Shown here in pieces: positions 15,897-23,660 of a DNA stretch of 31,760 nucleotides. The notes beneath the pieces are model-generated. The model made no database searches, was not told the DNA's origin, and saw only the letters and a program-made list of their open reading frames with translations. A program made the translations under genes and the position numbers. Source of the stretch: RGIG3135 sp964477115 (GTDB taxonomy: Bacteria; Actinomycetota; Coriobacteriia; Coriobacteriales; Eggerthellaceae); assembly GCA_964477115.1 (NCBI GenBank), contig CAYZCY010000017.1:1-31760 (forward strand), written 5' to 3'. Each line of letters begins with the position of its first letter. Within the stretch, counting starts at the first letter, position 1.

Positions 15897-15973
15897 ATAC
15901 CAGTTTAGTTAGATGCGGCTGCGGAAACGCTCCTTTGCTTTCCTCGCCGCTCTCGGCCTTCCCTTCTTCTGCC

Positions 15974-16756
15974 TTAAGCTCGAATCTCGTGAACGGGAAC
16001 GCAAACGCGCACTTTGTCGTCGTAAAGAGAACTTACCTCCACATCGACACCATACAAATCGCTCACCAAATCCTTCGTGATAACTTCCTTGGGAGTGCCG
16101 TAGGCATGCACACGCCCATGGTTGATCACAAGCGTGCGATCGGAGTACAGGAAGGCGTGGTCGGGCTGATGCGTCGACTGCACAATGGAAAGGCCCTCAC
16201 GCGCCAACTGCCTTACGCACGAAAGAACACGTACGGTATTGCCGTAGTCAAGCGCGCTCGTAGGCTCGTCCATGATGATGGTCCGCGCCTCCTGCGCAAT
16301 AGCACGCGCGATAAGCACCAGCTGCTGCTCACCGCCGGAAATCTGCGTATAGGTGCGATGAGCCAACTTTTCGATGCCGATGCGCTCGAGGGCCTCGTAC
16401 GCGCGCTCCACATGGCGCTTTCCGGGAGTGCGCATCATGCCCAAATCGGTGCCCGTACTCATGAGGACCACATCGAGAACCTCGTAGTCATACACCGGCG
16501 AATGAGATTGCGGGATATAGGAGATCTCCCTTGCACGTTCCTTGACCTTGAGGGAGCGCATATCCTTGCCGTTGACCTTGATGGTGCCCTCATATCCGCT
16601 GTTCAAGCCGAGAATGCAACGGAACAGAGTGGACTTTCCCACGCCGTTGGGGCCGAGTACGTTCACCAAAGTGCCATCGGGAATGCTCACGTTTATGTCA
16701 TGAAGCACCTGATGACGCCCGTAAGAAAAGTTGAGGTGTTCTATATCGATGCTCAT
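15974..16756 (-). CDS. FecE/BtuD-type ABC transporter ATPase
   Basis: ATP-binding subunit of 260 residues for the FecCD-type permease encoded just before it. Walker A is GPNGVGKST (35-43), the Q-loop is YIPQSH, the signature is ISGGEQQLVLIARAIA, and Walker B is IIMDEPTSALD; the switch histidine is in QSTHQPDHA. This group drives import of iron-siderophores, heme, cobalamin or, in the MolBC type, molybdate. Its ATG overlaps the permease stop as ATGA, so the two are translationally coupled. It is the last gene of its operon and meets the PfkB gene at a shared terminator. No binding protein is encoded nearby, so substrate is open. Confidence 0.94.
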   Translation of the reverse strand: MSIDIEHLNFSYGRHQVLHDINVSIPDGTLVNVLGPNGVGKSTLFRCILGLNSGYEGTIKVNGKDMRSLKVKERAREISYIPQSHSPVYDYEVLDVVLMSTGTDLGMMRTPGKRHVERAYEALERIGIEKLAHRTYTQISGGEQQLVLIARAIAQEARTIIMDEPTSALDYGNTVRVLSCVRQLAREGLSIVQSTHQPDHAFLYSDRTLVINHGRVHAYGTPKEVITKDLVSDLYGVDVEVSSLYDDKVRVCVPVHEIRA

Positions 16757-17916
16757 AGCTTCTTCTTTCGGGTGATGAGGTACAGGAAGAACGGCGCTCC
16801 GATAAAGGCCGTCAGGATGCCGATGGGAATCTCGGAGGTAGTTGCCAGACGCGACACGTCATCCACGATGAGCAAAAAGCTCGCACCGAGGAGCGCACTT
16901 GCGGGAATGAGCTTGCGATAGTCGCTTCCCACGATCATGCGCGTCAGATGCGGCACCACAAGGCCCACGAAGCCGATGATGCCCGACACGGAAACGCTTG
17001 CCGCCGTCACGAGCGTTGCCGCTAGAAGCACGATATAGCGCGTCTGCTTAGCGTTGATGCCCATGGTGGATGCCTCGTCGTCACCCATGGTGAGAATGTT
17101 GATGCGCCAGCGAAGCGCAAAGAGCACAGCCATGCCGATAGCCATGGGGACAGCCGCGCGACCAACTTCAGACAAATCTGTCACGCCCGAAAGCGAACCC
17201 ATCAGCCAGTAGGTAATGGCCGGAAGATCGTCTGCGGGATCTGCCACCAGCTTGCAAAAGGAAACGCCCGACTGAAACAGGCTGCTCACCATGACGCCCG
17301 CCAAAACAACCACCAGCACGCGATTGCCCTTGGCGTGGTTGCTGATCAGAAGCACGCAAAACACCGTGATCATCGCAAATACGAAGGCGAAGGTGGAAGT
17401 GGCCGCAGCTCCGCCCACCGTGAGGATTGCCAGGGCCGCACCAAACGCCGCACCCTGAGATGCACCCAAGATGTCGGGAGATACGAGCGGGTTTTGAAAG
17501 GTGCCCTGAAAAGCCGCACCTGCAACAGACAGGCAGGCACCAATCATAAGCGCGAGGAGAATACGCGGCAGTCGTACGTTGAAGAAGAGCGCCTCCTGCT
17601 GATCGGTCCACGTTTGCTCGATCGGCAGGAAGGTGGACAGGATCATGCCCAAGGCCTGATCGGGTGAAATGGGAAAACGGCCCAACATCAGCGAAACCGA
17701 TGTGACAATCACCATAAAAACGGCCATGCCCGCAATGATCGCATGCGATCGACGCGCAGCTTTCGACTGGTAGGCACGACCACGCGCAGGCGGCTGCTCA
17801 GCTGCACCCGCACCTATCTCCGCCTCCTTCGAGCGCGACCCCTCCGTCACAAGCCTTGCGCCCTCCGCCTCCTCGGCAACCGAATCGACGCGGGATGAGA
17901 CGCTTCCAATGTTCAT
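16753..17916 (-). CDS. FecCD/BtuC-type ABC permease
   Basis: Membrane permease of 387 residues with about ten segments. Family marks are LPRILLALMIGACLSVAGAA, FQNPLVSPDILGASQGAAFGA, and VSGIIGFVGLVVPHLTRMIVG, ending with LATTSEIPIGILTAFIGAPF. It is longer than usual because about 60 hydrophilic residues, rich in Glu, Arg and Ala, precede the first membrane helix. The ATG at 17916 has AGAGG about 6 bases upstream; a start closer to the membrane part has no ribosome site that I can see. A 9-bp dyad lies 18 bases upstream of the start. Import of a metal chelate or cobalamin-like compound is the family role; the specific cargo is unknown. Confidence 0.94.
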   Translation of the reverse strand: MNIGSVSSRVDSVAEEAEGARLVTEGSRSKEAEIGAGAAEQPPARGRAYQSKAARRSHAIIAGMAVFMVIVTSVSLMLGRFPISPDQALGMILSTFLPIEQTWTDQQEALFFNVRLPRILLALMIGACLSVAGAAFQGTFQNPLVSPDILGASQGAAFGAALAILTVGGAAATSTFAFVFAMITVFCVLLISNHAKGNRVLVVVLAGVMVSSLFQSGVSFCKLVADPADDLPAITYWLMGSLSGVTDLSEVGRAAVPMAIGMAVLFALRWRINILTMGDDEASTMGINAKQTRYIVLLAATLVTAASVSVSGIIGFVGLVVPHLTRMIVGSDYRKLIPASALLGASFLLIVDDVSRLATTSEIPIGILTAFIGAPFFLYLITRKKKL

Positions 17917-17934
17917 AGGAACCTCTCGAGTCTG

Positions 17935-17966
17935 CGTTCATGAATACTTAATTATTCTCATGAACG
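17935..17966. promoter_or_regulatory. Perfect 9-bp dyad upstream of the FecCD operon
   Basis: CGTTCATGA at 17935-17943 is repeated inverted as TCATGAACG at 17958-17966, separated by a 14-base AT-rich spacer containing TTAATTATTC. On the minus strand TGAGAATAATT in this element resembles part of a Fur-type 7-1-7 box. No U-run follows. The location just before the permease start fits an operator for a metal- or cofactor-responsive repressor. Confidence 0.55.
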
Positions 17967-18014
17967 AATTAATCTTCCTTGTGAATTATATACGGATTGG
18001 AATAAATAACAGCC

Positions 18015-18041
18015 AAGAAAAAGGGCCCGCAACGCAGGCCC
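18015..18041 (-). terminator. Terminator of the trigger-factor cluster
   Basis: On the minus strand GGGCCTGC and GCGGGCCC pair (one G-U) around GUU, followed by UUUUUCUU. It lies 30 bases after the stop of the 257-residue gene. Confidence 0.9.
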
Positions 18042-18071
18042 TTAAAAACATCGCTTGTTTATTGAGACGAC

Positions 18072-18845
18072 TTAGAGGTTCACGAAGGCATCCGGGAACT
18101 GCTTGTTAGCACCCAGAACGTCAGCGCTGGTGTCGCCGTAACGCAGCCACTCGGCATCGGTGGGCTTGCGCTTAATCATGGCGTTCTCCATGATCTCCTT
18201 GAGCGCCTTGGTCTTTGCGGCGTACTCCTCCATCTGACCGAGACGGCCCTCAAGCTCAATCTGCTGACGCTTGTAGGCTTTGTCCTGAATGCTCTCACCC
18301 GGGATAACCTCGTAAAGGTCATCGGCCTCAATGGTGTAGTTGCGGTAATCCGCATAGGCGCCCAGAGCGGTGTCTTCCTTGATGCTCTGGATGGTGCGCT
18401 CCTCGACGTCGGCATAAAGCTGCTCGCGGGTCATGCCGCGCTGGGCGGCGAAGTCCTCGATGCTCAAGCCCTGACGCATGCACATCTCCTCGAGGCGATA
18501 GTTGGCGTCATAGGTGGCGTTCTCGACCAGATCGGCGGGAAGCTCTTCGACAAGGCGGGTGGAAAGCTCTTTGCAGATGGCATCCTGATCAGCCAGCTGC
18601 TGGATTTCGCGATTGTCCTTATACATGTTGTAGCGGATGAAGATGAGCAGATCGTCAACGCTCTTGAAGTCATCGGAATGAGACTTAACGAAGGCGTCGG
18701 TCAGCTTTGCGGTCTCGTCGCCCTTGCACAGGTTGAGCTCCATCCAGCGAATGGCCTGCTTGCGAATGACCTCCTCGGGGATGCGCACTTCCGGACAGAT
18801 CGCATAAACCGGATCGTAGGAGGAAAGGGTGTACTTGGGTGCCAT
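18072..18845 (-). CDS. Trigger-factor-like protein lacking the ribosome-binding and PPIase domains
   Basis: Protein of 257 residues with no signal peptide. It opens with KYTLSSYDPVYAICPEV, which matches the junction after the ribosome-binding domain of the trigger factor two genes upstream (TLSSYEPVSIELPSE). From about residue 88 it runs in parallel with the trigger-factor C-terminal chaperone domain: ICKELSTRLVEELPADLVENA against CVEALLARLEAEVPEYYVEFI, and LSIEDFAAQRGMTREQL against TTLQEWVMQNNIEAQQL. The ribosome-docking loop and the FKBP-type domain are absent. It is therefore probably a stand-alone chaperone-arm protein that binds unfolded chains off the ribosome; this is inference from my own alignment by eye. 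AAGGA lies directly upstream of the start. It ends the cluster and is followed by a terminator. Confidence 0.75.
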   Translation of the reverse strand: MAPKYTLSSYDPVYAICPEVRIPEEVIRKQAIRWMELNLCKGDETAKLTDAFVKSHSDDFKSVDDLLIFIRYNMYKDNREIQQLADQDAICKELSTRLVEELPADLVENATYDANYRLEEMCMRQGLSIEDFAAQRGMTREQLYADVEERTIQSIKEDTALGAYADYRNYTIEADDLYEVIPGESIQDKAYKRQQIELEGRLGQMEEYAAKTKALKEIMENAMIKRKPTDAEWLRYGDTSADVLGANKQFPDAFVNL

Positions 18846-18884
18846 AATTATCCTTTCGAGCCAAGCGGGTTGGCGTTATTGCAT

Positions 18885-18924
18885 GCGTCCGTCAATACCC
18901 CGCCTCTGCGGGCTCAGCGGACGC
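18885..18924 (-). promoter_or_regulatory. Two-tier hairpin between FKBP and trigger-factor-like genes
   Basis: On the minus strand an outer 7-bp stem GCGTCCG/CGGACGC encloses an inner 5-bp stem CCCGC-AGAG-GCGGG. No U-run follows. It may tune the relative levels of the two cistrons. Confidence 0.5.
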
Positions 18925-18931
18925 TGTGTGA

Positions 18932-19450
18932 TTACCTGTAGCTGTCAGCCTGGTCGCCGCCGAGCAGCTTGGACTGCTGCTTCAGGTGACGCGCCTTCTC
19001 CTGTGCGGAGACGAAGTTCTCAGGCGCTGCTTCGATAGCCAGGATCTCCACCTCATAGGTGAGGTTCTTGCCAGCCAGCGGGTGATTGAGATCAAAGGTG
19101 ACCTCGTTGAGGTTGCATTCGATGACAGTTGCCGGCATGGGCTGGCCGTCTTCGCTCGAGCTCAGCCAAATGCGCTTGCCAACGCGAATGTCAGCCACCG
19201 GAATCTGCTCGCGGGGGATAACCTGGGTCATACCCTCAATGTACTCGCCGAAGCCTGCGTACTCATCCAGGGTGAAGGTCTTCTTCTCGCCGACTTCGTT
19301 CATCTCGAGAATCTCCTTCTCGAAGCCGTCGATCGCCATATCCATACCGGTCTGGAAAACCATGGGCTTTTCGGCCGTCGCGTAACCGAAGACGGTGCCG
19401 TCATCAAGCGTGCCCTTGTAGGTGAGAGTAACAGTGGACCCAATTTCCAT
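18932..19450 (-). CDS. FKBP-type peptidyl-prolyl isomerase, SlyD-like
   Basis: Cytosolic prolyl isomerase and chaperone of 172 residues. The opening VTLTYKGTLDDGTVFGYA and the segment GFEKEILEMNEVGEKKTFTL belong to the FKBP fold. An inserted flap follows (about residues 72-125), and then NEVTFDLNHPLAGKNLTYEVEI, the hallmark return strand of SlyD-like proteins. The histidine- and cysteine-rich metal-binding tail of E. coli SlyD is absent; the end is a short charged helix. It sits between trigger factor and the PPIase-less trigger-factor paralogue on the same strand. That placement suggests it supplies isomerase activity for the paralogue, though this is untested. GGAG lies about 9 bases before the ATG. 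Confidence 0.93.
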   Translation of the reverse strand: MEIGSTVTLTYKGTLDDGTVFGYATAEKPMVFQTGMDMAIDGFEKEILEMNEVGEKKTFTLDEYAGFGEYIEGMTQVIPREQIPVADIRVGKRIWLSSSEDGQPMPATVIECNLNEVTFDLNHPLAGKNLTYEVEILAIEAAPENFVSAQEKARHLKQQSKLLGGDQADSYR

Positions 19451-19531
19451 GATCTCTATCTCCTTATCAAAGTGATATTGCTACCAAAACAACCGCGGCC
19501 GAACCACTAGGGCTCGACACGGATCGAATCT

Positions 19532-20827
19532 TTAGGCCGTGGCCACCACGGCGGTGTCAACCAGCCACTGGCTTGCCTTGGACTGACGGCACATTTTATG
19601 GACGTTGGCCATACGATTGGCATCCTGCCACGCCTTGCGGGTCTCCTCGGCGTTTTCGTCACCTTCGAACATCTTTGCGACGTCTTCCTCGGTGATCTCC
19701 ATCTTTTTCTCGAGGAACAGGGCCTCGAGAGCGCAGTCGATAGCGGCTCGACGTGCTGCCTCGGCGGAGATATTCTCCTTGAGCTGCTGAGCCTCGATAT
19801 TGTTCTGCATGACCCATTCCTGCAGGGTGGTGCCCTTGTTTTCGAAGGACTTCATCATCTCGCGACCAACATCCTGGCGGATGAACTCGACGTAGTACTC
19901 GGGGACCTCAGCCTCAAGACGAGCCAGCAAAGCCTCGACGCAGCGGTCGAGCTTGATCTTGGGAAGATCCTTGCTCTTCTGCATGTTGATGTTCATGGCC
20001 ATGTCGTTGCGAAGCTCTTCCATGTTGCCGCAACCGACCTTGCCGGCCAGCTCTTCACCCTCGGGAAGGATCATCTTGCGAAAGCCCGTGACCTCCACGT
20101 TGGCATGCAGGTTGCCGTCGCCAAAGCGAGAGCTGCCGTCCTCTTCCTTTGCCTCGAAGTCGAAGTCCAGAATGTCGCCCACCTTGGCGCCGATGATCTG
20201 AGCATCAAAGGACGCCGGCATGGTGCCCGCGCCAAGACCGATCATGCGCTTTGCGCCGCGCAGGTTAGACACGGTCTTACCGTTGTTGGTTACGGTCATG
20301 ACAACCTCGACGTAGTCGCCGTCTTCGGCAATATGATCTTCGTCGGTGATCTTCTCCAGGGAGTGATAATGCTCCTGAAGCTCGCGGATCTGATCATCGA
20401 TCTCCTGCTCGGTGGCAGTTTCGGAAGGCAGCTCGATGGAAACCGGCTCGTAGCTGGACAGGGTCATCAGCGGGGCAACCACACCGGAAACCGTAAAGGT
20501 GAAGGGCTTGCCCTCCTCGAGTGCGGTCTCGACGTTGAACTCAGGCTCCTCGATGAAGATAACGTCCGAAGAGTCGATAGCCTTGAAGCCCTCTTCGTTG
20601 ATGAGCATCTCAGCAACGCCGCCCATTGCGTTCGCATGGCCGCCCACCTGCTGCTCAAGCACGGTACGGGGCGCCTTGCCCTTGCGGAAGCCCGGGATAT
20701 CGCGCTTTGCGATGTCCTTGAAGAACTTCTTGCTATATTCATCGACCTCTTCTGCGGTCGCGACAATGGTCAATACGAGCTCATCGCGCTCGCCATCGTT
20801 CTCGCGTACGATATCTTTTACTCGCAC
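19532..20827 (-). CDS. tig: Trigger factor
   Basis: Ribosome-associated chaperone of 431 residues that meets nascent chains at the exit tunnel. The ribosome-binding signature PGFRKGKAPR is at about residues 44-53. The FKBP-type domain lies at about 158-255 (DGDYVEVVMTVTNNGKTV to VTGFRK). The C-terminal chaperone arms fill the rest (LDRCVEALLARLEAEVP, TTLQEWVMQNNI). Translation begins at GTG with GGGGAGG 4-5 bases upstream. In many bacteria tig precedes clpP-clpX; here it is followed by a SlyD-like FKBP and a trigger-factor-like protein instead. An extended -10 promoter is visible upstream. Confidence 0.97.
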   Translation of the reverse strand: MRVKDIVRENDGERDELVLTIVATAEEVDEYSKKFFKDIAKRDIPGFRKGKAPRTVLEQQVGGHANAMGGVAEMLINEEGFKAIDSSDVIFIEEPEFNVETALEEGKPFTFTVSGVVAPLMTLSSYEPVSIELPSETATEQEIDDQIRELQEHYHSLEKITDEDHIAEDGDYVEVVMTVTNNGKTVSNLRGAKRMIGLGAGTMPASFDAQIIGAKVGDILDFDFEAKEEDGSSRFGDGNLHANVEVTGFRKMILPEGEELAGKVGCGNMEELRNDMAMNINMQKSKDLPKIKLDRCVEALLARLEAEVPEYYVEFIRQDVGREMMKSFENKGTTLQEWVMQNNIEAQQLKENISAEAARRAAIDCALEALFLEKKMEITEEDVAKMFEGDENAEETRKAWQDANRMANVHKMCRQSKASQWLVDTAVVATA

Positions 20828-20896
20828 GGTTCCTCCCCTAGTTTATCTTATTCCTACAAGCTTGACGCGGAACCCCGGTCGCCAAGCATAACGCCC

Positions 20897-20905
20897 ATTC
20901 TACCA
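20897..20905 (-). promoter_or_regulatory. Extended -10 promoter of tig
   Basis: On the minus strand TGG-TAGAAT forms an extended -10 element about 70 bases upstream of the tig GTG. A -35 box is not obvious, which extended -10 promoters tolerate. Confidence 0.5.
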
Positions 20906-20986
20906 CAGGCCCCTCGCCTGCCATCTTAGGGCCCCAAGGTCTTTCCACGCGGGAAAAGACACGTTAAGCCCCGACAAAACCCGAGC

Positions 20987-21265
20987 TTAAGCCGGATCCG
21001 CTGAATTCAAGCGCAAAGCGCAAGCCTGCAGCTCATCCACCAACTCAAGCGTGATCGGACGACCGGGATCTTCCCCGCGCTCCATGCGCTTGTCAATCTC
21101 GAAGCATTCGCGAATGAAGGCCTCGTGATCATCATTGATCATGAGCTTGTCGTGCGCCTCGGCAAAGCCCTTATCCACATCGGTCGATTCACCGATACGC
21201 CACAGAAGCAAGGTGACCAAGCGCACCGAGCCCCTGAAGCGCTTCTCAACGGAAACTTCCGCCAT
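20987..21265 (-). CDS. 92-residue protein, last gene of the LRR-VWA-MoxR operon
   Basis: I do not recognise this protein. It is 92 residues, charged, and predicted mostly helical, with one hydrophobic patch near the start (VRLVTLLLWRIG) too short to be a membrane segment in context. It has no cysteine pairs and no catalytic motif. Its ATG begins 2 bases after the stop of the MoxR-methyltransferase gene, with GAGGAAG inside that gene, so it is almost certainly co-translated with it. It could be an adaptor for the ATPase. The downstream stretch to tig holds an imperfect stem (GTCTTTTCC/GGAAAGAC) without a U-run. Confidence 0.75.
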   Translation of the reverse strand: MAEVSVEKRFRGSVRLVTLLLWRIGESTDVDKGFAEAHDKLMINDDHEAFIRECFEIDKRMERGEDPGRPITLELVDELQACALRLNSADPA

Positions 21266-21267
21266 GG

Positions 21268-23640
21268 CTACTTCTTCCTCGCGAAGAAGGACACAGCCTT
21301 GAAGCGCAGCTTCTCGCTGTTCGGGACGATATCCACCTTGCTGCCCGGCTGGAATCCGCGGTCAACCTCAACCTCGTACTCATCGACGATCTCAGGCTTC
21401 TCGAACCCAGCCGCCTCGAGCATTTCGTAGTTCTCCGTCAAAGTACGAGCCGCCTGAACGCTGTTGCCCATCTCACGTGCAAGTTCGACAACTCCCTCGT
21501 CGCGCGGGGCGTCGGCGTACACCGTTTCGAGCACCAGCAATCCACCGGGTTTGAGCACGCGAGAGAGCTCCTTCAAAGCCTTGGCGGGATCGGCGAACAG
21601 CGTGATCACATTGTTGACATAGGCCATGTCCATGAATGACGAGCCGACGCTCGCAGCCATGAGGTCTTCGGGGTAGGCAACGCGGAATTCCATGTTGTTG
21701 CGCTTGAGATTGCTCTTGCGCCAAGCGTGCTCCATGCCCTCCTTGGCCTCTTCAATGTAGGCTGCAGACCAGTCGATGCCGAGCACGTAGCCCTCATCGC
21801 CAACGACGCTGCTCAGCTTGTAGGCGCCCTTTCCGCGCCTGCAGCATAGATCGAGAACCTTCTTGCCTTTCAAGCGATCGATTGGCAGGGTCATCTTGCA
21901 CACGCTGGCAAAACCGTATTCGAACTGCCTGTTTGCGTAAAAGGCCTCGAGATCAACGGCCTCTTCGCCCTTCTGAGCAGATGCCTCAGAACGCGGCCGA
22001 GATGCCTTCTTCGGTCCCGAACCTATGGAAAGACCCGCAACGGTTCCCGCATCAACGCCCATAGACTCCGCCAGCTTGTAATCCTCCTGGCGAATGGGGG
22101 CATCGGCTCGAGCCTGGTCAAGACGCTCGTCGAGTCCTTCGAGCATGGCGGCGCGCTCGGCAAGGCCCATGCGCGCAGCATCCACCTTGAGATCCTTGTT
22201 GTGGGCGTAATAGCGGTCGTTTCCATAACGGGCAATGAACTGAGTGGTGCTTTGGCGGGTAGCGATCTCGGCGATAAACACCAGCATCTCGCGGTTTCCG
22301 AAGCACTCGGTCACAAAATCGAAGGCGGCGTTCATCTTGTTGCTCGCCTCACGAGCCGCAGGTTGAAGCTCGGCGACTTCCTTTTTGTACGCCGCCTCGA
22401 TAACGCCGAAGGCCTCGGCGCCCGCAAGCTTCCCAGCCAGCTCGCACTGGCCGAGCAGGTCCTTGAGCTTTGCCAGGATCAGCTTCTCCCGACGCACGTA
22501 CGACGCCGCCGCTACGCCCGATTCGAGCTTGCGGCCCAAGGCCAGGTTGCGTTCAGCTATGCGCTTGCCGAGGGCATCCTCTGCCGCAGCGCCGGCGAGC
22601 AGCTCGGGCTTGGCAGCACGAAGAACGTCTCGCAGCTCAAGCACAATACCCTCTGCGTCCAGCACATCGCCGCATTCGCGGGCAAGCGAGTCCAGAATCA
22701 AGCTCATAATGGCGATGCGCTCGTCGAAGGCGGCATCCTTCGCCCTATCCTTGATAGCGCCGCTCGCATCTCCGCTCAAGATGGTCTCAACCTGGTAATC
22801 GGAACGGTACTTCTTAAACAGCTCGTAGTACACGGAAAACTTGTCGGCGATATCATCATCACGCAAAAACTGCACGGCCAGGTCACGATTCACCGGCTTA
22901 CCCATATCCTCGTACAGCGAGATTACGCGCGCCAGATCCTCCCAGCCACGGGCCGTGACGAAGGCCTTGCCGCCGCCGGGCTTGCTCTCGACCTTATAGA
23001 AGCAATCGCGCTTTGTCTCGAGGAAGGTGGTGATCGCGGGATGCAGGCCGCGCTCGGTTGCGTAGGCTTTCCAAGCACCGTAGTCGGGCTCCACGTCAAT
23101 CTGGCGCATGCGGTCAAGCGTCACGATATCGAACTCGTGCACGCTGCGGTTGTACTCGGGGGGATTGCCCGCGCACACCACAACCCAACCCTCGGGAATC
23201 TTATGCTTGCCGAAGGTCTTAAACTGCAGGAACTGCAACATAGAAGGGTACAAGGTCTCAGATACGCAGTTGATCTCATCGAGGAAGAGAATGCCCTTGC
23301 GCAGACCCGTTCGCTTCATATAGTCATAGATTGCGGCCACGATTTCACTCATCGTGTACTCGGAGGCCTCGTACTCGTAACCCTCGAACTCCTGACGCTC
23401 AATACGCGGCAGGCCGAGCGCGCTCTGACGCGTATGGTGAGTCATCGAATACGAAACGATGCCGATCTCGAGCTCACGCGCTACCTGCTCCATGATTGCC
23501 GTCTTGCCGATACCCGGCGCACCCAGCATGAAGATCGGGCGCTGATGCGCGGTCGAGATGACGTACATCCCCGCGTCATCTACAGACAGATACGCCTCCA
23601 CGGTGTCTTTGATCTGCTGTTTTGCTGCTGTTATGTTCAA
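21268..23640 (-). CDS. MoxR-type AAA+ ATPase fused to an ArsM-like methyltransferase domain
   Basis: Cytosolic protein of 790 residues. The N-terminal MoxR-like AAA+ domain (about 1-290) has Walker A GAPGIGKT (40-47), Walker B GILFLDE (116-122), sensor 1 CAGNPPEYN (156-164) and arginines near 177-179. A helical region (about 300-530) and a basic, disordered linker (540-560) follow. Residues about 563-790 form a class I SAM-methyltransferase domain most like arsenite methyltransferases: KVLDLCCRRGKGAYKLS (594-610), GYVLGIDWS (617-625), RVLKPGGLLVLE (694-705). Motif I departs from the usual DxGCGxG, and the ArsM cysteine in the SNCVINL stretch is an asparagine here (NNVITL), so arsenic methylation is unlikely. 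Translation starts at a TTG with GGAGG 7 bases upstream. It lies 20 bases after the VWA gene, its likely partner. Confidence 0.85.
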   Translation of the reverse strand: MNITAAKQQIKDTVEAYLSVDDAGMYVISTAHQRPIFMLGAPGIGKTAIMEQVARELEIGIVSYSMTHHTRQSALGLPRIERQEFEGYEYEASEYTMSEIVAAIYDYMKRTGLRKGILFLDEINCVSETLYPSMLQFLQFKTFGKHKIPEGWVVVCAGNPPEYNRSVHEFDIVTLDRMRQIDVEPDYGAWKAYATERGLHPAITTFLETKRDCFYKVESKPGGGKAFVTARGWEDLARVISLYEDMGKPVNRDLAVQFLRDDDIADKFSVYYELFKKYRSDYQVETILSGDASGAIKDRAKDAAFDERIAIMSLILDSLARECGDVLDAEGIVLELRDVLRAAKPELLAGAAAEDALGKRIAERNLALGRKLESGVAAASYVRREKLILAKLKDLLGQCELAGKLAGAEAFGVIEAAYKKEVAELQPAAREASNKMNAAFDFVTECFGNREMLVFIAEIATRQSTTQFIARYGNDRYYAHNKDLKVDAARMGLAERAAMLEGLDERLDQARADAPIRQEDYKLAESMGVDAGTVAGLSIGSGPKKASRPRSEASAQKGEEAVDLEAFYANRQFEYGFASVCKMTLPIDRLKGKKVLDLCCRRGKGAYKLSSVVGDEGYVLGIDWSAAYIEEAKEGMEHAWRKSNLKRNNMEFRVAYPEDLMAASVGSSFMDMAYVNNVITLFADPAKALKELSRVLKPGGLLVLETVYADAPRDEGVVELAREMGNSVQAARTLTENYEMLEAAGFEKPEIVDEYEVEVDRGFQPGSKVDIVPNSEKLRFKAVSFFARKK

Positions 23641-23660
23641 GGTTTGTCCTCCCCGTTCGC

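Noticed and set aside
19598..20929. Open frame of 443 codons on the plus strand across trigger factor
   Set aside because: Complement of a well-supported gene; the product is rich in Leu, Val, His and Asp in a pattern typical of reverse-strand reading.
20930..20990. Terminator between the 92-residue gene and tig
   Set aside because: There is an imperfect stem (GTCTTTTCC/GGAAAGAC) but no U-run, so read-through into tig cannot be excluded and I did not call a terminator.
21268..23000. Arsenic-detoxification role for the methyltransferase domain
   Set aside because: No other ars gene is nearby, a key ArsM cysteine is replaced, and the SAM loop is altered; resemblance in fold does not carry the function.
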